Shown: positions 32,982 through 41,272 of the stretch, in pieces
How the letters are laid out: each line of letters starts with the position of its first letter
Numbering within the stretch: position 1 is the stretch's first letter
NCBI GenBank assembly: GCA_024641085.1
Contig: JAHEDT010000012.1
Coordinates: 1-64,000, forward strand
From: Geobacteraceae bacterium
GTDB lineage: Bacteria; Desulfobacterota; Desulfuromonadia; Desulfuromonadales; BM103
Direction: 5' to 3'
DNA length: 64,000 nt
Notes under the pieces: generated by a model
Database searches by the model: none
Told to the model about the DNA's origin: nothing
What the model saw: only the letters and a program-made list of their open reading frames with translations
Translations under genes and position numbers: made by a program

Positions 32982-34796
32982 TTAGTGTGCGTGAGAACCG
33001 TCGACAGCCTTGGCGCCGCGCGGGATACGCACGTTTTCCACCAGGTGCTGAATATGCTCTGGCGGATCGGGGGTCACCTTGCTGACCAGGTAGGCCACCA
33101 CGAAGTTCACAATGGCGCCGATGGTGCCGAAGGCGTTGGGCTCGATGCCGAGGAAGAAGTTCTCCTTGCCACCGAACAGGCCGAGGAACTCGGTCCCCTT
33201 GATAAAGAAGAGTCCCTTGTGGGCGAACACGTAGAGCATGGTCACGCCGAGGCCACAGATCATACCGGCGATCGCGCCTTCCTTGTTCATCTTCTTGTTG
33301 AAGATACCCATCATAAGGCAGGGGAAGATCGAGCTGGCGGCCAGACCGAAGGCGATGGCCACGGTACCGGCGGCGAAGCCCGGCGGGTTGAGACCGAGGT
33401 AGCCGGCCACAACGATGGAGAAGGCCATGGCGATCTTACCGGCCAGCAGTTCGCCCTTCTCGGAGAGATCGGGCATCCACATGTCCTTGAGCAGGTCATG
33501 GGAGATCGCCGAGGAGATCGCCAGCAGCAGACCGGCCGCGGTCGAGAGTGCGGCAGCCAAACCACCGGCCGCAACCAGGCCGATAACCCAGTCAGGCAGG
33601 AAGGCGATTTCCGGGTTGGCGAGAACGATGATGTCAGAGTTGACCGTGAGTTCGCTGCCTTTCCAGCCGGCGGCTTCAGCCTTGGCAAGGACATCGGCGT
33701 TCTTGGTCTTGTCATTGTAGTACTGGATGCGGCCGTCGCCGTTCTTGTCGGCAAACTTGAGCAGGCCGGTGACTTCCCAGCGCTTCATCCAGTCGGGACG
33801 CTCATCGTACTTGATGCTGGCCTCTTCTGCGAACAGGTCGCCGCCGGTGACAACAGCTTTGTTGACAGTCGCTTGCAGGTTCAGACGGGCCATGGCGGCC
33901 ACGGCCGGAGCGGTGGTGTAGAGGATGGCGATGAAGACCAGCGCCCAACCTGCCGACATACGTGCATCCTTAACCTTGGGCACGGTGAAGAAACGGATGA
34001 TAACGTGCGGCAGACCGGCGGTACCGATCATCAGCGACACGGTGTAGACGAACATGTTCAGCGTGCTGAGGCGCGTCGTTTCGGTGTACTTGCCGAAGCC
34101 TAGCTCGGTGACGACCTGGTCGAGCTTGCTGAGCAGGGTCATGTCGGTCCCGACGAAATTACCGCCGAGGCCGAGCTGCGGAATGGGGTTGCCGGTCAGA
34201 TGCATCGAAATGAAGATCGCCGGAATGGTGTAGGCGACAATCAGGACGCAGTACTGGGCGACCTGGGTGTAGGTGATCCCCTTCATGCCGCCGAACACCG
34301 CGTACATGAAAACGATCGCCATACCGACGAAGACGCCGGTTGCGTTGGAGACGCCGAGGAAGCGCGAGAAGGCAACACCGACACCGGTCATCTGGCCGAT
34401 GATATAGGTGACCGATGCAGCAATCAGGCAGATAACAGCCACTGAGCTCGCACCCTTGGAGTAGTAGCGATCACCGACGAACTGGGGCACGGTGTACTTG
34501 CCGAATTTACGCAAGTAAGGTGCCAGCAGCATGGCCAGGAGGACATAACCGCCGGTCCAGCCCATGAGGAACAGAGCGCCGCCGTAGCCCATGTTTGAGA
34601 TCAGGCCGGCCATCGAGATAAAGGATGCCGCGGACATCCAGTCGGCGCCGGTCGCCATACCGTTCAGGACGGGGTGAACACCGCTGCCAGCGACATAGAA
34701 CTCGCTGGTGCTGCCCGCACGGGCCCAGATTGCGATACCGATGTACAGAGCAAAGGTAGCGCCAACAATCAGATAAGTAACAGCTTGAAGACTCAT
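32982..34796 (-). CDS. Sodium:solute symporter, acetate-type (VC_2705-like)
   Basis: A 604-residue member of the SSS family with about 13 TM helices, the likely uptake system for acetate or a related monocarboxylate. Opening sequence YLIVGATFALYIGIAIWARA and TEFYVAGSGVHPVLNGMATG are conserved, and the loop with NGDGRIQYYND (about residues 350-365) looks like a calcium-binding-style insertion typical of this subgroup. It is preceded by its DUF4212 partner 15 bases upstream. Acetate is a principal electron donor of the Desulfuromonadia, so this may be a central nutrient transporter; substrate not proved. Confidence 0.88.
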   Translation of the reverse strand: MSLQAVTYLIVGATFALYIGIAIWARAGSTSEFYVAGSGVHPVLNGMATGADWMSAASFISMAGLISNMGYGGALFLMGWTGGYVLLAMLLAPYLRKFGKYTVPQFVGDRYYSKGASSVAVICLIAASVTYIIGQMTGVGVAFSRFLGVSNATGVFVGMAIVFMYAVFGGMKGITYTQVAQYCVLIVAYTIPAIFISMHLTGNPIPQLGLGGNFVGTDMTLLSKLDQVVTELGFGKYTETTRLSTLNMFVYTVSLMIGTAGLPHVIIRFFTVPKVKDARMSAGWALVFIAILYTTAPAVAAMARLNLQATVNKAVVTGGDLFAEEASIKYDERPDWMKRWEVTGLLKFADKNGDGRIQYYNDKTKNADVLAKAEAAGWKGSELTVNSDIIVLANPEIAFLPDWVIGLVAAGGLAAALSTAAGLLLAISSAISHDLLKDMWMPDLSEKGELLAGKIAMAFSIVVAGYLGLNPPGFAAGTVAIAFGLAASSIFPCLMMGIFNKKMNKEGAIAGMICGLGVTMLYVFAHKGLFFIKGTEFLGLFGGKENFFLGIEPNAFGTIGAIVNFVVAYLVSKVTPDPPEHIQHLVENVRIPRGAKAVDGSHAH

Positions 34797-34811
34797 TGTA
34801 TAGCTCCTCCC

Positions 34812-35066
34812 TTATTCTTCGTGGACGTCGAATTTGCGATCAATATTGCCCATAAGCTTGGCATAGATAAAGATCAATGCGACGAAGATGTACATCGAAC
34901 CCTGTTGAGCGAACCAGAAACCTAATGGATAACCGCCGAGTTTGATGCTGTTGAGCTCTGGCGCAAAGAGGATACCTGCACCGTAAGAAACGACGAACCA
35001 GACCACAAGGACCTGGGCCACCAGGGTGAGAACTGCTTTCCAGTACGCTTTTCCACTCTTGTCCAT
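34812..35066 (-). CDS. DUF4212 membrane protein, symporter partner
   Basis: 84 residues with two TM helices (VLTLVAQVLVVWFVVSYGAG and MYIFVALIFIYAKLM). DUF4212 proteins are found almost always directly before VC_2705-type symporters and are taken to be an accessory subunit. The ATG at 35066 has AAGGAGG upstream, so the longer frame to 35132 is rejected. Confidence 0.9.
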   Translation of the reverse strand: MDKSGKAYWKAVLTLVAQVLVVWFVVSYGAGILFAPELNSIKLGGYPLGFWFAQQGSMYIFVALIFIYAKLMGNIDRKFDVHEE

Positions 35067-35658
35067 AATAACCTCCTTCAGGTTAGTAAAAAAAACTCGA
35101 ACTACAACCAGACTTTTGGAACCCCGAATCACCTCCTTAACTCTGCCCGGAAGATAGTCAGAATAACATCCGATGCCGTTGGTGCCTCCCCCTGACCGCC
35201 TGTCGGCCGATCGGGAGACAAAGGTTTAATATCTAATGACAACGTTTGATACTTACCGTCTAAATCCGCTTGTAGAAGTTCTTGTCAAGAACGTTTAATA
35301 AGACTTTTTTTAGCAATATTTAACCAATGTTCTCTCGAGACAAAAAGCACAAACCCCTAGATACACAGGCTGAAGGAGAAGATAACTTGAGATCCCCAAA
35401 TGAGTCAATAAAAAAATATAACGTTGTTTCGTTTTAGCCAATCGAAGGATGGCCTGCTCGCACAAAAAGGGCTTTGGGCAGGGGTGATATCGACGCATCA
35501 CAAGTATATCAACAAAACACAAGTTTGGTAGCAAATGCAGCGTTTTGCTTTTTACCGCGGAGCTTTCAGCGCCCTCACAGCCAGTAATGAACGGTTGCAT
35601 CTATCATCAAAAGCGTGGAAAATGGCTCAGATTTCAGTGTTTTATTTGCGGAGGGCTC
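35067..35658. other. Divergent promoter region between symporter operon and DUF294 gene
   Basis: About 590 bases of mostly non-coding DNA. It holds the palindrome GTTCTTGTCAAGAAC (35278-35292) and two AACGTTTGAT/AACGTTTAAT-like repeats around 35241 and 35291. On the minus strand TTGACA lies inside the palindrome. A 96-codon minus frame here (35310-35600) has no ribosome binding site or conserved features and is not called. Confidence 0.5.
35278..35292. promoter_or_regulatory. Candidate operator palindrome for the symporter operon
   Basis: GTTCTT-GTC-AAGAAC, a 6-3-6 inverted repeat. On the minus strand TTGACA overlaps it, so a protein bound here would block or shape transcription of the DUF4212-symporter operon about 210 bases downstream. 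Confidence 0.35.
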
Positions 35659-37116
35659 ATGCCTGACAGCAATTTTTACGAAGAGAGTTTTTTCTTCCAG
35701 AAAGTCGACAGTGTCTGCCGCACCCCTGCAGTCACCTGCCCTGGCGACATCAGCGTTATTGCAGCGGCTCGCCTGATGTGCGAGCAGAACCTTGCCGGGT
35801 TGGTCGTGGTTGAGGAGGGGACCCCGATCGGCATACTCTCGGTACGGGACCTGCGCGACCTGATCGCCACCGGGGGCGACAATCTCTCGGCATACAAAGT
35901 TTGTGACATCATGCACAAAGGTGTGATTACGGTACGCAGCCAGGCTTATGTTTTCGAGGCGATTTTTAAAATGGCCAGGAACAACATCCATCGCCTGGCA
36001 GTCGTCAATCCAGAACAGAGCCTGGTTGGGGTCATCAATGCCACTGACCTGCTCAGCCAGCAGACCCGCAGCCCGATCTACCTGACACAGGAGATGGAAG
36101 CCGCAGAATCCATCAAGGAACTCCAGGAGATCAACGGCCGCATTCTCGAGATGGTGAGAAGCGCCATGTCCGCTGGTGCCGACACCAGGAGTCTCGTCCA
36201 CCTGATCGCCCATTTCAACGACGGCTTCACGCAGCGCATCATCACCCTGATGCAGCGCCTGGAGGGGATTTCACTGCCGGCCAAAGCGGCCTACCTCGCC
36301 CTTGGCAGCGAAGGCCGCGGGGAGCAGACCCTGCGCACCGACCAGGACAGCGCCATGATCTACGCCGACGACATCTCACCCGCCGATCTCGAGGCATGCG
36401 CCCGCTTCGCGGACAGGCTGGTCGAAGCCCTCGAGTTCGTCGGCATCCCCCGCTGCCCCGGCAACACCATGGCCAGCAACCCGCAGTGGCGTCACAGCCT
36501 CAGCGAGTGGCAGGGACTTCTCGAGCAGTGGATTAACGTCCCCAAGGGTGAACACATGGTCAATTTCGGCATGTTCCAGGACTTCCGCACGATCCACGGC
36601 AACCTGTCTCTGGAACACGCCCTGCACGAATTCATCTACGCAACGACGCAGGGGAACAAGCTCTTTTTCCCTTATGTCGCCAAGAACATCGTCCGGTTTC
36701 CGGCACCGCTGGGCATGTTTGGCCGCATCAAGGTCGAGCGCCGTGGAACCAACCGGGGCAAGGTCGAGCTGAAAAAGGCCGGGATCTTCGCCATTACTGA
36801 AGGCGCCAGTCTGCTGGCGCTGGAAAACAATGTTGACAAGGGGACGACCTGGGACAAACTCGAGAAACTCGGGCAGATGGGCGTGCTCTCGAGCGGAGAC
36901 GCTGAAAAGATCGGTGACGCCTTCTCCCGGCTGGTCAATCTTCGCCTGCAGCGCCAATTGAGCGACCTGGCTGCCGGAAAAGCACCCGGCAACGCCATCG
37001 ACCCGCTGCGTCTGCCGGAGAAATCGCAAAAACAGCTTCGCGAAGCCTTAAGGAGCGTCAACCAGTTCCTGCGCATCATCCGCGACCATTACCGCCTCGA
37101 ATTTATTTCCCGCTGA
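35659..37116 (+). CDS. CBS-domain, DUF294 nucleotidyltransferase-like protein
   Basis: Signal-type protein of 485 residues: two CBS modules (about 25-140) that sense adenine nucleotides, and a DUF294 nucleotidyltransferase-like domain with GSEGRGEQTLRTDQDSAM (about 212-229) resembling the GlnD uridylyltransferase catalytic motif. A C-terminal helical domain follows. The ATG at 35659 follows GGAGGG. In many proteobacteria this protein is encoded beside DUF4212, the acetate-type symporter and a DnaQ-like exonuclease; here it is divergent from the first two. It may modify or regulate the transporter, but the target is unknown. Confidence 0.88.
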   Translation: MPDSNFYEESFFFQKVDSVCRTPAVTCPGDISVIAAARLMCEQNLAGLVVVEEGTPIGILSVRDLRDLIATGGDNLSAYKVCDIMHKGVITVRSQAYVFEAIFKMARNNIHRLAVVNPEQSLVGVINATDLLSQQTRSPIYLTQEMEAAESIKELQEINGRILEMVRSAMSAGADTRSLVHLIAHFNDGFTQRIITLMQRLEGISLPAKAAYLALGSEGRGEQTLRTDQDSAMIYADDISPADLEACARFADRLVEALEFVGIPRCPGNTMASNPQWRHSLSEWQGLLEQWINVPKGEHMVNFGMFQDFRTIHGNLSLEHALHEFIYATTQGNKLFFPYVAKNIVRFPAPLGMFGRIKVERRGTNRGKVELKKAGIFAITEGASLLALENNVDKGTTWDKLEKLGQMGVLSSGDAEKIGDAFSRLVNLRLQRQLSDLAAGKAPGNAIDPLRLPEKSQKQLREALRSVNQFLRIIRDHYRLEFISR

Positions 37117-37183
37117 AGCAACACAGCGGGATGCCCTACTAAAGGCAGGGCAGGACAATTGTTTGCGGGGTCCGAATAAAAAA

Positions 37184-37205
37184 GGGCCGGCAAAACTGCC
37201 GGCCC
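37184..37205 (-). terminator. Terminator of the small lipoprotein gene
   Basis: Perfect 9-bp stem (37184-37192 with 37197-37205) with six T on the minus strand side. It may also end the DUF294 transcript from the other side. Confidence 0.75.
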
Positions 37206-37227
37206 TGGAGCACTGCATTCATATAGG

Positions 37228-37473
37228 CTACTGGCTGACGGGATCAAAGAACCAGATACTCTGCTTCTTGCGCCAGCCCCTCTCCCACATACAGCTTTCG
37301 TAACTGATCCGATCCCCTCCCGGCTGCAGCCCCTGCGAAGCACCACCGGCCATGACCTGGCAGTCCCGGTCGTCAGCATAGAATTCACCCGGCCGCTTGG
37401 TCGAATGTTCCCAGCGGGAAACACAGCCACTCATCACCAGCAAACAAAACCCCAGCACAACCCATCGCATCAT
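37228..37473 (-). CDS. Small lipoprotein
   Basis: 81 residues. A hydrophobic signal peptide ends in the lipobox VMSGC, so the mature protein is lipid-anchored from Cys17. The rest has four or so aromatic residues and a cysteine pair (DDRDCQVM, SYESCMWER). I do not recognise a family. Convergent with the DUF294 gene. The ATG could be at the second Met. Confidence 0.7.
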   Translation of the reverse strand: MMRWVVLGFCLLVMSGCVSRWEHSTKRPGEFYADDRDCQVMAGGASQGLQPGGDRISYESCMWERGWRKKQSIWFFDPVSQ

Positions 37474-37568
37474 TGCGTGACTCCCCGATCTTTAATTTGT
37501 GTACGAATTATAGCATCCCTACGCACGATTGGAAGGAGCATCGTTGGCCAGCGGTTAATAAAAAAATC

Positions 37569-37597
37569 TTGACCTGGAGGATTAAAAACAATAAATT
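37569..37597 (+). promoter_or_regulatory. Promoter of the cytochrome c7 gene
   Basis: TTGACC (37569-37574), spacer 17, TAAATT (37592-37597). The -10 lies about 43 bases before the ATG, leaving a short leader with AAGGAG. Confidence 0.6.
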
Positions 37598-37639
37598 ATC
37601 ATTTGCTTATTATTTTTAACCAACTACAAGGAGAGAGTC

Positions 37640-37909
37640 ATGAAGAAACTGGTTGTTGCCGTAATGCTCGTTGCCTTCACCATCACCCTGGCCTATGCCG
37701 CCGACACCGTGACCTATGAGAACTCGAAGGGCAAGGTGACGTTCGACCACAAGGCCCACGCCGACAAACTGGGCGACTGCAAAGCCTGCCATGCAGGTGA
37801 ACCGGCCAAAATCGCCATCGACAAAGACGCAGCTCACGGCGCCGCCTGCAAGGACTGCCACAAGGCCCAAAAAGGCCCGACCAAGTGCAACGACTGCCAC
37901 AAGAAATAA
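37640..37909 (+). CDS. Triheme cytochrome c7 (PpcA family)
   Basis: Periplasmic electron carrier of Geobacter-type extracellular electron transfer. Signal peptide of about 20 residues ends at TLAYAAD. Three haem sites CKACH (47-51), CKDCH (70-74) and CNDCH (83-87). Six histidines (37, 40, 51, 66, 74, 87) match exactly the six axial ligands of three bis-His haems, as in PpcA. Lysine-rich, 69-residue mature form. AAGGAG precedes the ATG; a terminator follows 22 bases later, so it is monocistronic. Confidence 0.95.
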   Translation: MKKLVVAVMLVAFTITLAYAADTVTYENSKGKVTFDHKAHADKLGDCKACHAGEPAKIAIDKDAAHGAACKDCHKAQKGPTKCNDCHKK

Positions 37910-37931
37910 ACCGGCCGCGCTGACATTCATA

Positions 37932-37960
37932 GCCTCCCGCCCTTGCGGGAGGCTTTTTTT
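37932..37960 (+). terminator. Terminator of cytochrome c7
   Basis: GCCTCCCGC (37932-37940) pairs with GCGGGAGGC (37945-37953), followed by TTTTTTT. A strong rho-independent terminator. Confidence 0.93.
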
Positions 37961-38207
37961 GCGGGCCGACAACCCAAACAGAGGGACAAAAACTTAAACC
38001 AATAAGCCGAGTCTTGTTTCGCTCTGCGTACGCTGCACCGCTGCGTGAACCATCTTGCCACGCCCGTTCGCTTTGCTCTCTCGAGGCGCTGGGAACGCAG
38101 GGTGAGGCATTTTCCAGAATGAAATAACATTATCCCTTATCGGAACAGAAGAATCAAAAGTCTCGCCAACTGACGCCATCAAACCTCACCTGTTGTGCCA
38201 TTAAACC

Positions 38208-38237
38208 TTGACCAGAAGACCAGCTCGGCCATAAATT
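38208..38237 (+). promoter_or_regulatory. Candidate promoter of the rubrerythrin operon
   Basis: TTGACC (38208-38213), spacer 18, TAAATT (38232-38237); same boxes as the cytochrome c7 promoter. The predicted transcript start then falls just before the operator palindrome at 38250. Confidence 0.45.
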
Positions 38238-38249
38238 GCAGGTTACCTG

Positions 38250-38262
38250 TATTATGATAATA
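38250..38262. promoter_or_regulatory. Candidate PerR/Fur-type operator
   Basis: TATTATGATAATA, a 6-1-6 palindrome with the AT-rich layout of PerR and Fur boxes. It lies about 50 bases before the rubrerythrin start codon and downstream of the candidate promoter, a repression-type position. Peroxide- or iron-responsive control of this operon would fit its function. Confidence 0.45.
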
Positions 38263-38310
38263 TTTTTGCTTAACGGGTTAGTTCCAGTATACATTCTTAA
38301 GGAGGATCCC

Positions 38311-38883
38311 ATGTCTCTCAAGGGCACCCAGACAGAGAAGAACATTCTTACGGCCTTCTGTGGCGAAAGCCAGGCCCGCAACCGCTACACCTACTTTGCC
38401 GCCCAGGCCAAAAAAGAAGGCTTCGTCCAGATCTCGGACATTTTCGAGGAAACCGCCGGCCATGAACGCGAACATGCCAAGCGTCTCTTCAAGATGCTCG
38501 AGGGCGGAGAAGTCGAGGTAACAGCCAGCTTTCCAGCCGGAGTCATCGGCAGCACCGCCGAAAACCTCAAAGAAGCAGCCGGCGGGGAGAACTACGAACA
38601 CACCACCATGTATCCCGAGTTTGCCGCCACGGCCCGCAAAGAAGGCTTCCCGCACATCGCTGATGTCTTCCTGTCGATTGCCATTGCCGAAAAATACCAT
38701 GAAGAGCGCTACCTGGCCCTGCGTGACAACATCAAGCGTGATGAGGTCTTCCAGCGTGAGCAGAAGACGGTCTGGCGCTGCCGCAATTGCGGCTACCAGC
38801 ATGACGGCACCTCGGCGCCGGACGTCTGCCCGGCCTGTGCCCACCCTCAAGCCCATTTTGAAATCAAGCCGGTTAACTACTAA
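38311..38883 (+). CDS. Rubrerythrin
   Basis: Non-haem iron peroxidase that reduces hydrogen peroxide in the cytoplasm of anaerobes. The N-terminal four-helix diiron domain has E19 (GESQARNRY), E52 and H55 (GHEREHA) and later ligand helices ([24 protein letters not shown]). The C-terminal rubredoxin-like domain has CRNC and CPAC for a single FeS4 iron. The ATG at 38311 follows AAGGAGGAT; the longer frame is rejected. It is 190 residues, and the gene for desulfoferrodoxin begins 20 bases downstream. Confidence 0.95.
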   Translation: MSLKGTQTEKNILTAFCGESQARNRYTYFAAQAKKEGFVQISDIFEETAGHEREHAKRLFKMLEGGEVEVTASFPAGVIGSTAENLKEAAGGENYEHTTMYPEFAATARKEGFPHIADVFLSIAIAEKYHEERYLALRDNIKRDEVFQREQKTVWRCRNCGYQHDGTSAPDVCPACAHPQAHFEIKPVNY

Positions 38884-38903
38884 CCAACACAAGGAGAAAA
38901 GAG

Positions 38904-39284
38904 ATGCCTCAATTGAATGAAGTCTACAAGTGCGAGCTGTGCGGCAATATCGTCGAACTGGTTCATGGCGGCGTAGGCGCTTTGGTCTGCTGCAACCAGA
39001 AGATGGTGAGACTCACTGAGAATACCGTTGATGCCGCCAAGGAAAAGCACGTCCCGGTCATCGAGGTCTCCGCGGACAGCATCACCGTCAAGGTCGGTAG
39101 CGTTGCCCATCCCATGTTGGAGGAACATTACATCGAGTGGATCGAACTGATTGCTGACGGCAAGGTTTATCGTCAGAACCTGAAACCGGGCGGAGCACCG
39201 GAAGCGGTTTTTCCGGTTGTCGCCAAACAGTTGACTGCACGCGAATACTGCAACCTGCATGGACTCTGGGCGGCCAAAAGCTGA
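38904..39284 (+). CDS. dfx: Desulfoferrodoxin (superoxide reductase, 2Fe class)
   Basis: Reduces superoxide to peroxide, which the neighbouring rubrerythrin then removes. The desulforedoxin centre has C10, C13, C29 and C30; the catalytic square-pyramidal iron site has H49, H69, H75, C116 and H119, with EKH (47-49) supplying the catalytic glutamate and lysine. All residues needed are present, and 126 residues is the family length. Directly follows rubrerythrin in a two-gene operon closed by a terminator at 39296-39327. Confidence 0.96.
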   Translation: MPQLNEVYKCELCGNIVELVHGGVGALVCCNQKMVRLTENTVDAAKEKHVPVIEVSADSITVKVGSVAHPMLEEHYIEWIELIADGKVYRQNLKPGGAPEAVFPVVAKQLTAREYCNLHGLWAAKS

Positions 39285-39295
39285 CCGATTCAAGC

Positions 39296-39327
39296 AAAAA
39301 GGGCCTTCGTAATCGAGGGCCCTTTTT
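39296..39327. terminator. Terminator of the rubrerythrin-desulfoferrodoxin operon
   Basis: Stem of about 12 bp built from AAAAAGGGCC... and ...GGGCCCTTTTT with an 8-base loop; T-run on the + strand. Confidence 0.85.
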
Positions 39328-39433
39328 ACTTCCGTCCGCTGCATGACGAGCGGCGCGTCACCACCAGGTTGACCGCTTCGGCGCCAGCTGGCAAAATGAG
39401 ACTGCGGCCCAGTAACCCCGGAGACACGCCAGT

Positions 39434-40303
39434 GTGAGTAACATCAACCGTCCCGATCGATTCCCCAAACCCCAACCAAGCGGCAACCGCACACCAGCGG
39501 CCTGGCGGCTGCGGCTGCACGAAATCATCTTCGAAGCCGACACCCCAAGCGGCAAGCTCTTCGACATCCTGCTGATCCTGGCCATCATTCTGAGCGTCAT
39601 CGCCGTGATGTTTGACAGCGTCGCCGAGGTGCGCAGGGAGCATGGCCGCATGCTCTACGTCATCGAATGGTTCTTCACCCTGCTCTTCACGGCAGAATAT
39701 ATCACCAGGATCATTTCCCTCGGCCAACCGGCACGCTACATCCGCAGCTTTTACGGACTGGTCGACCTGATCGCCATCCTGCCGACCTACATCAGCCTGG
39801 TCCTCCCCGGGACCCAGTACCTGATGGTCATCAGGACTTTGCGTCTGCTGCGTATTTTCAGAATCCTCAAGCTGGCGCAGTACCTGAACGAGGCCGAGTT
39901 CCTGCTCAAAGCGATGCGCTCCAGTGTCCGCAAAATATCGGTCTTTCTCTTTGCCGTCCTGACCCTGGTGCTGATTTTCGGATCGCTCCTCTATCTCATA
40001 GAAGGTGACGAAAGTGGCTTCACCTCGATCGGCGTCTCCTGTTACTGGGCCATCACCACCCTGACGACGGTCGGCTATGGTGATATCTCACCGCAATCAC
40101 CACTTGGCAGGGCGGTCGCCAGCGTGATCATGATCATGGGCTATGGAGTGATCGCGGTGCCGACGGGGATTGTCACGGCGGAACTGGTGGCACCTATCAC
40201 GGGCAAGGTTTCAACACAGGCCTGCCCAGACTGTGGAATGGAGAAACACAGCTATGACGCCCGTTACTGCAAGCATTGCGGCGCCGAGTTGAACCCTCAC
40301 TGA
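39434..40303 (+). CDS. Voltage-gated-type potassium channel with C-terminal zinc ribbon
   Basis: Six-TM ion channel. S4-like basic helix RTLRLLRIFRILKLAQYL (about residues 133-150) gives voltage sensing, and the pore has the selectivity filter TVGYGD followed by S6. After S6 a short cytoplasmic tail carries two CxxC pairs (CPDC and CKHC), a zinc-ribbon. The start is GTG at 39434, with GGAG about a dozen bases upstream. The 289-residue length fits bacterial ion-transport-family channels, but the terminal zinc ribbon is distinctive. Single gene, convergent with the REC-PilZ gene. Confidence 0.9.
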   Translation: MSNINRPDRFPKPQPSGNRTPAAWRLRLHEIIFEADTPSGKLFDILLILAIILSVIAVMFDSVAEVRREHGRMLYVIEWFFTLLFTAEYITRIISLGQPARYIRSFYGLVDLIAILPTYISLVLPGTQYLMVIRTLRLLRIFRILKLAQYLNEAEFLLKAMRSSVRKISVFLFAVLTLVLIFGSLLYLIEGDESGFTSIGVSCYWAITTLTTVGYGDISPQSPLGRAVASVIMIMGYGVIAVPTGIVTAELVAPITGKVSTQACPDCGMEKHSYDARYCKHCGAELNPH

Positions 40304-40319
40304 CCATGCGATCGGCAAC

Positions 40320-41033
40320 TCAGTCGCTGGCCGGCAAACTGTCGATCAGCTCCTGCAGGGTGGCCATGACTACCGGCTCGGGATTTTTGAACTGCACCCC
40401 AAGGCCGCAGGGCAGAGTAGGCTTCTTGCGCCACTCCGGATGGTTGACCCAGGCAACCCGTGCGGAAATCTGCAGCGGGAGAAGTGATCCAGGCAGGGTT
40501 AATTCAAGGGTCAGGCCGGTATCGACCGGAAACAGGATATCCGTGGCGAGAAACAGCCCCCCGGAATGAAGATTGACGCAGTGGGCCGGGTGTTTTTTCT
40601 GCTTCGGGTCGACAATTACCAATGGCAGGTCGGCCGGCAAACGTCTTGCCAGACGGCGGGATATGCCAAGCAGGCCACAGGCTGCATCAAGAAAGCGTTC
40701 AGCCGCCAGGGGACGATGAACCACTGCGTCGCAACCTGCATGCCAGCAGGCGTCAGCCAGCGCTTCCGATGCCTTTTCCGGGAGCAGGAGCAACACCGGG
40801 GTCGCCGCAAGCAAAGGGTCTTGCTTGATCTCCTGGCAACATTCCAGGGCCTGATCGCCCAACAGGGCAAGGTCGAACACGGCCAGAGTCGGGGCCTCCG
40901 CCTCGACAGCCTGGAAACCGGTCTGGCCGTCCTGGACCAGAACCAAATCGAAACCATCGCGCTGAAAGAAGGAATTCTCCAGAATCTTCAGCAAAACAGC
41001 ATCATTGGAGATAACGATCTTTTTAGCCGGCAT
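40320..41033 (-). CDS. Receiver-like plus PilZ (c-di-GMP) protein
   Basis: A 237-residue cytoplasmic signalling protein. The N-terminal half is receiver-like with a possible phospho-acceptor D54, but the acidic pair is N10-D11 and the conserved lysine is replaced by arginine (HRPLAAERF), so phosphorylation is doubtful. The C-terminal half (about 130-225) is PilZ-like, with CVNLHSGGLFLATD similar to the D/NxSxxG motif and a helper arginine region. The ATG at 41033 follows GGGAG; upstream in-frame starts are rejected. It probably links c-di-GMP to motility or surface behaviour. The family is clear, the partner unknown. Confidence 0.8.
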   Translation of the reverse strand: MPAKKIVISNDAVLLKILENSFFQRDGFDLVLVQDGQTGFQAVEAEAPTLAVFDLALLGDQALECCQEIKQDPLLAATPVLLLLPEKASEALADACWHAGCDAVVHRPLAAERFLDAACGLLGISRRLARRLPADLPLVIVDPKQKKHPAHCVNLHSGGLFLATDILFPVDTGLTLELTLPGSLLPLQISARVAWVNHPEWRKKPTLPCGLGVQFKNPEPVVMATLQELIDSLPASD

Positions 41034-41231
41034 ATCATCACTCCCGGAGGCAAAAAAGTTCTGCACGTTTGCCCATGCAGAGTCCATGCCGATCAGACCC
41101 CTTGCCGAACACACGCCCGGCCTGTCTTGCCTCCCCGGCCACAATATCCGCGGGAACGGCCACTTGCCGGAGCATGCCCGTTCGGGCAAACAGCGAGGAA
41201 ACGTCCAAAAGATACAAAGTTAAAAACAAAA

Positions 41232-41253
41232 GGGCCGCCCTTGAGGGCGGCCC
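41232..41253 (-). terminator. Terminator of the FKBP operon
   Basis: GGGCCGCCC pairs perfectly with GGGCGGCCC (9 bp, loop TTGA); T-rich on the minus-strand side. Confidence 0.8.
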
Positions 41254-41272
41254 CGGCTATTTAACGATCCGT

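Larger units (their letters stand above)
37910..38310. other. Gene-free stretch between cytochrome c7 and rubrerythrin
   Basis: No supported gene. It holds the c7 terminator (37932-37960) and, near its right end, the rubrerythrin promoter and operator. A 62-codon minus frame over 37994-38182 has no ribosome binding site and is not called. Confidence 0.55.

Noticed and set aside
32898-34103. 401-codon + strand frame opposite the symporter
   Set aside because: Starts in the terminator of the symporter operon; antisense composition artefact.
35310-35600. 96-codon minus frame in the divergent region upstream of DUF294
   Set aside because: No ribosome binding site, no neighbours in frame, and it overlaps the DUF294 leader.
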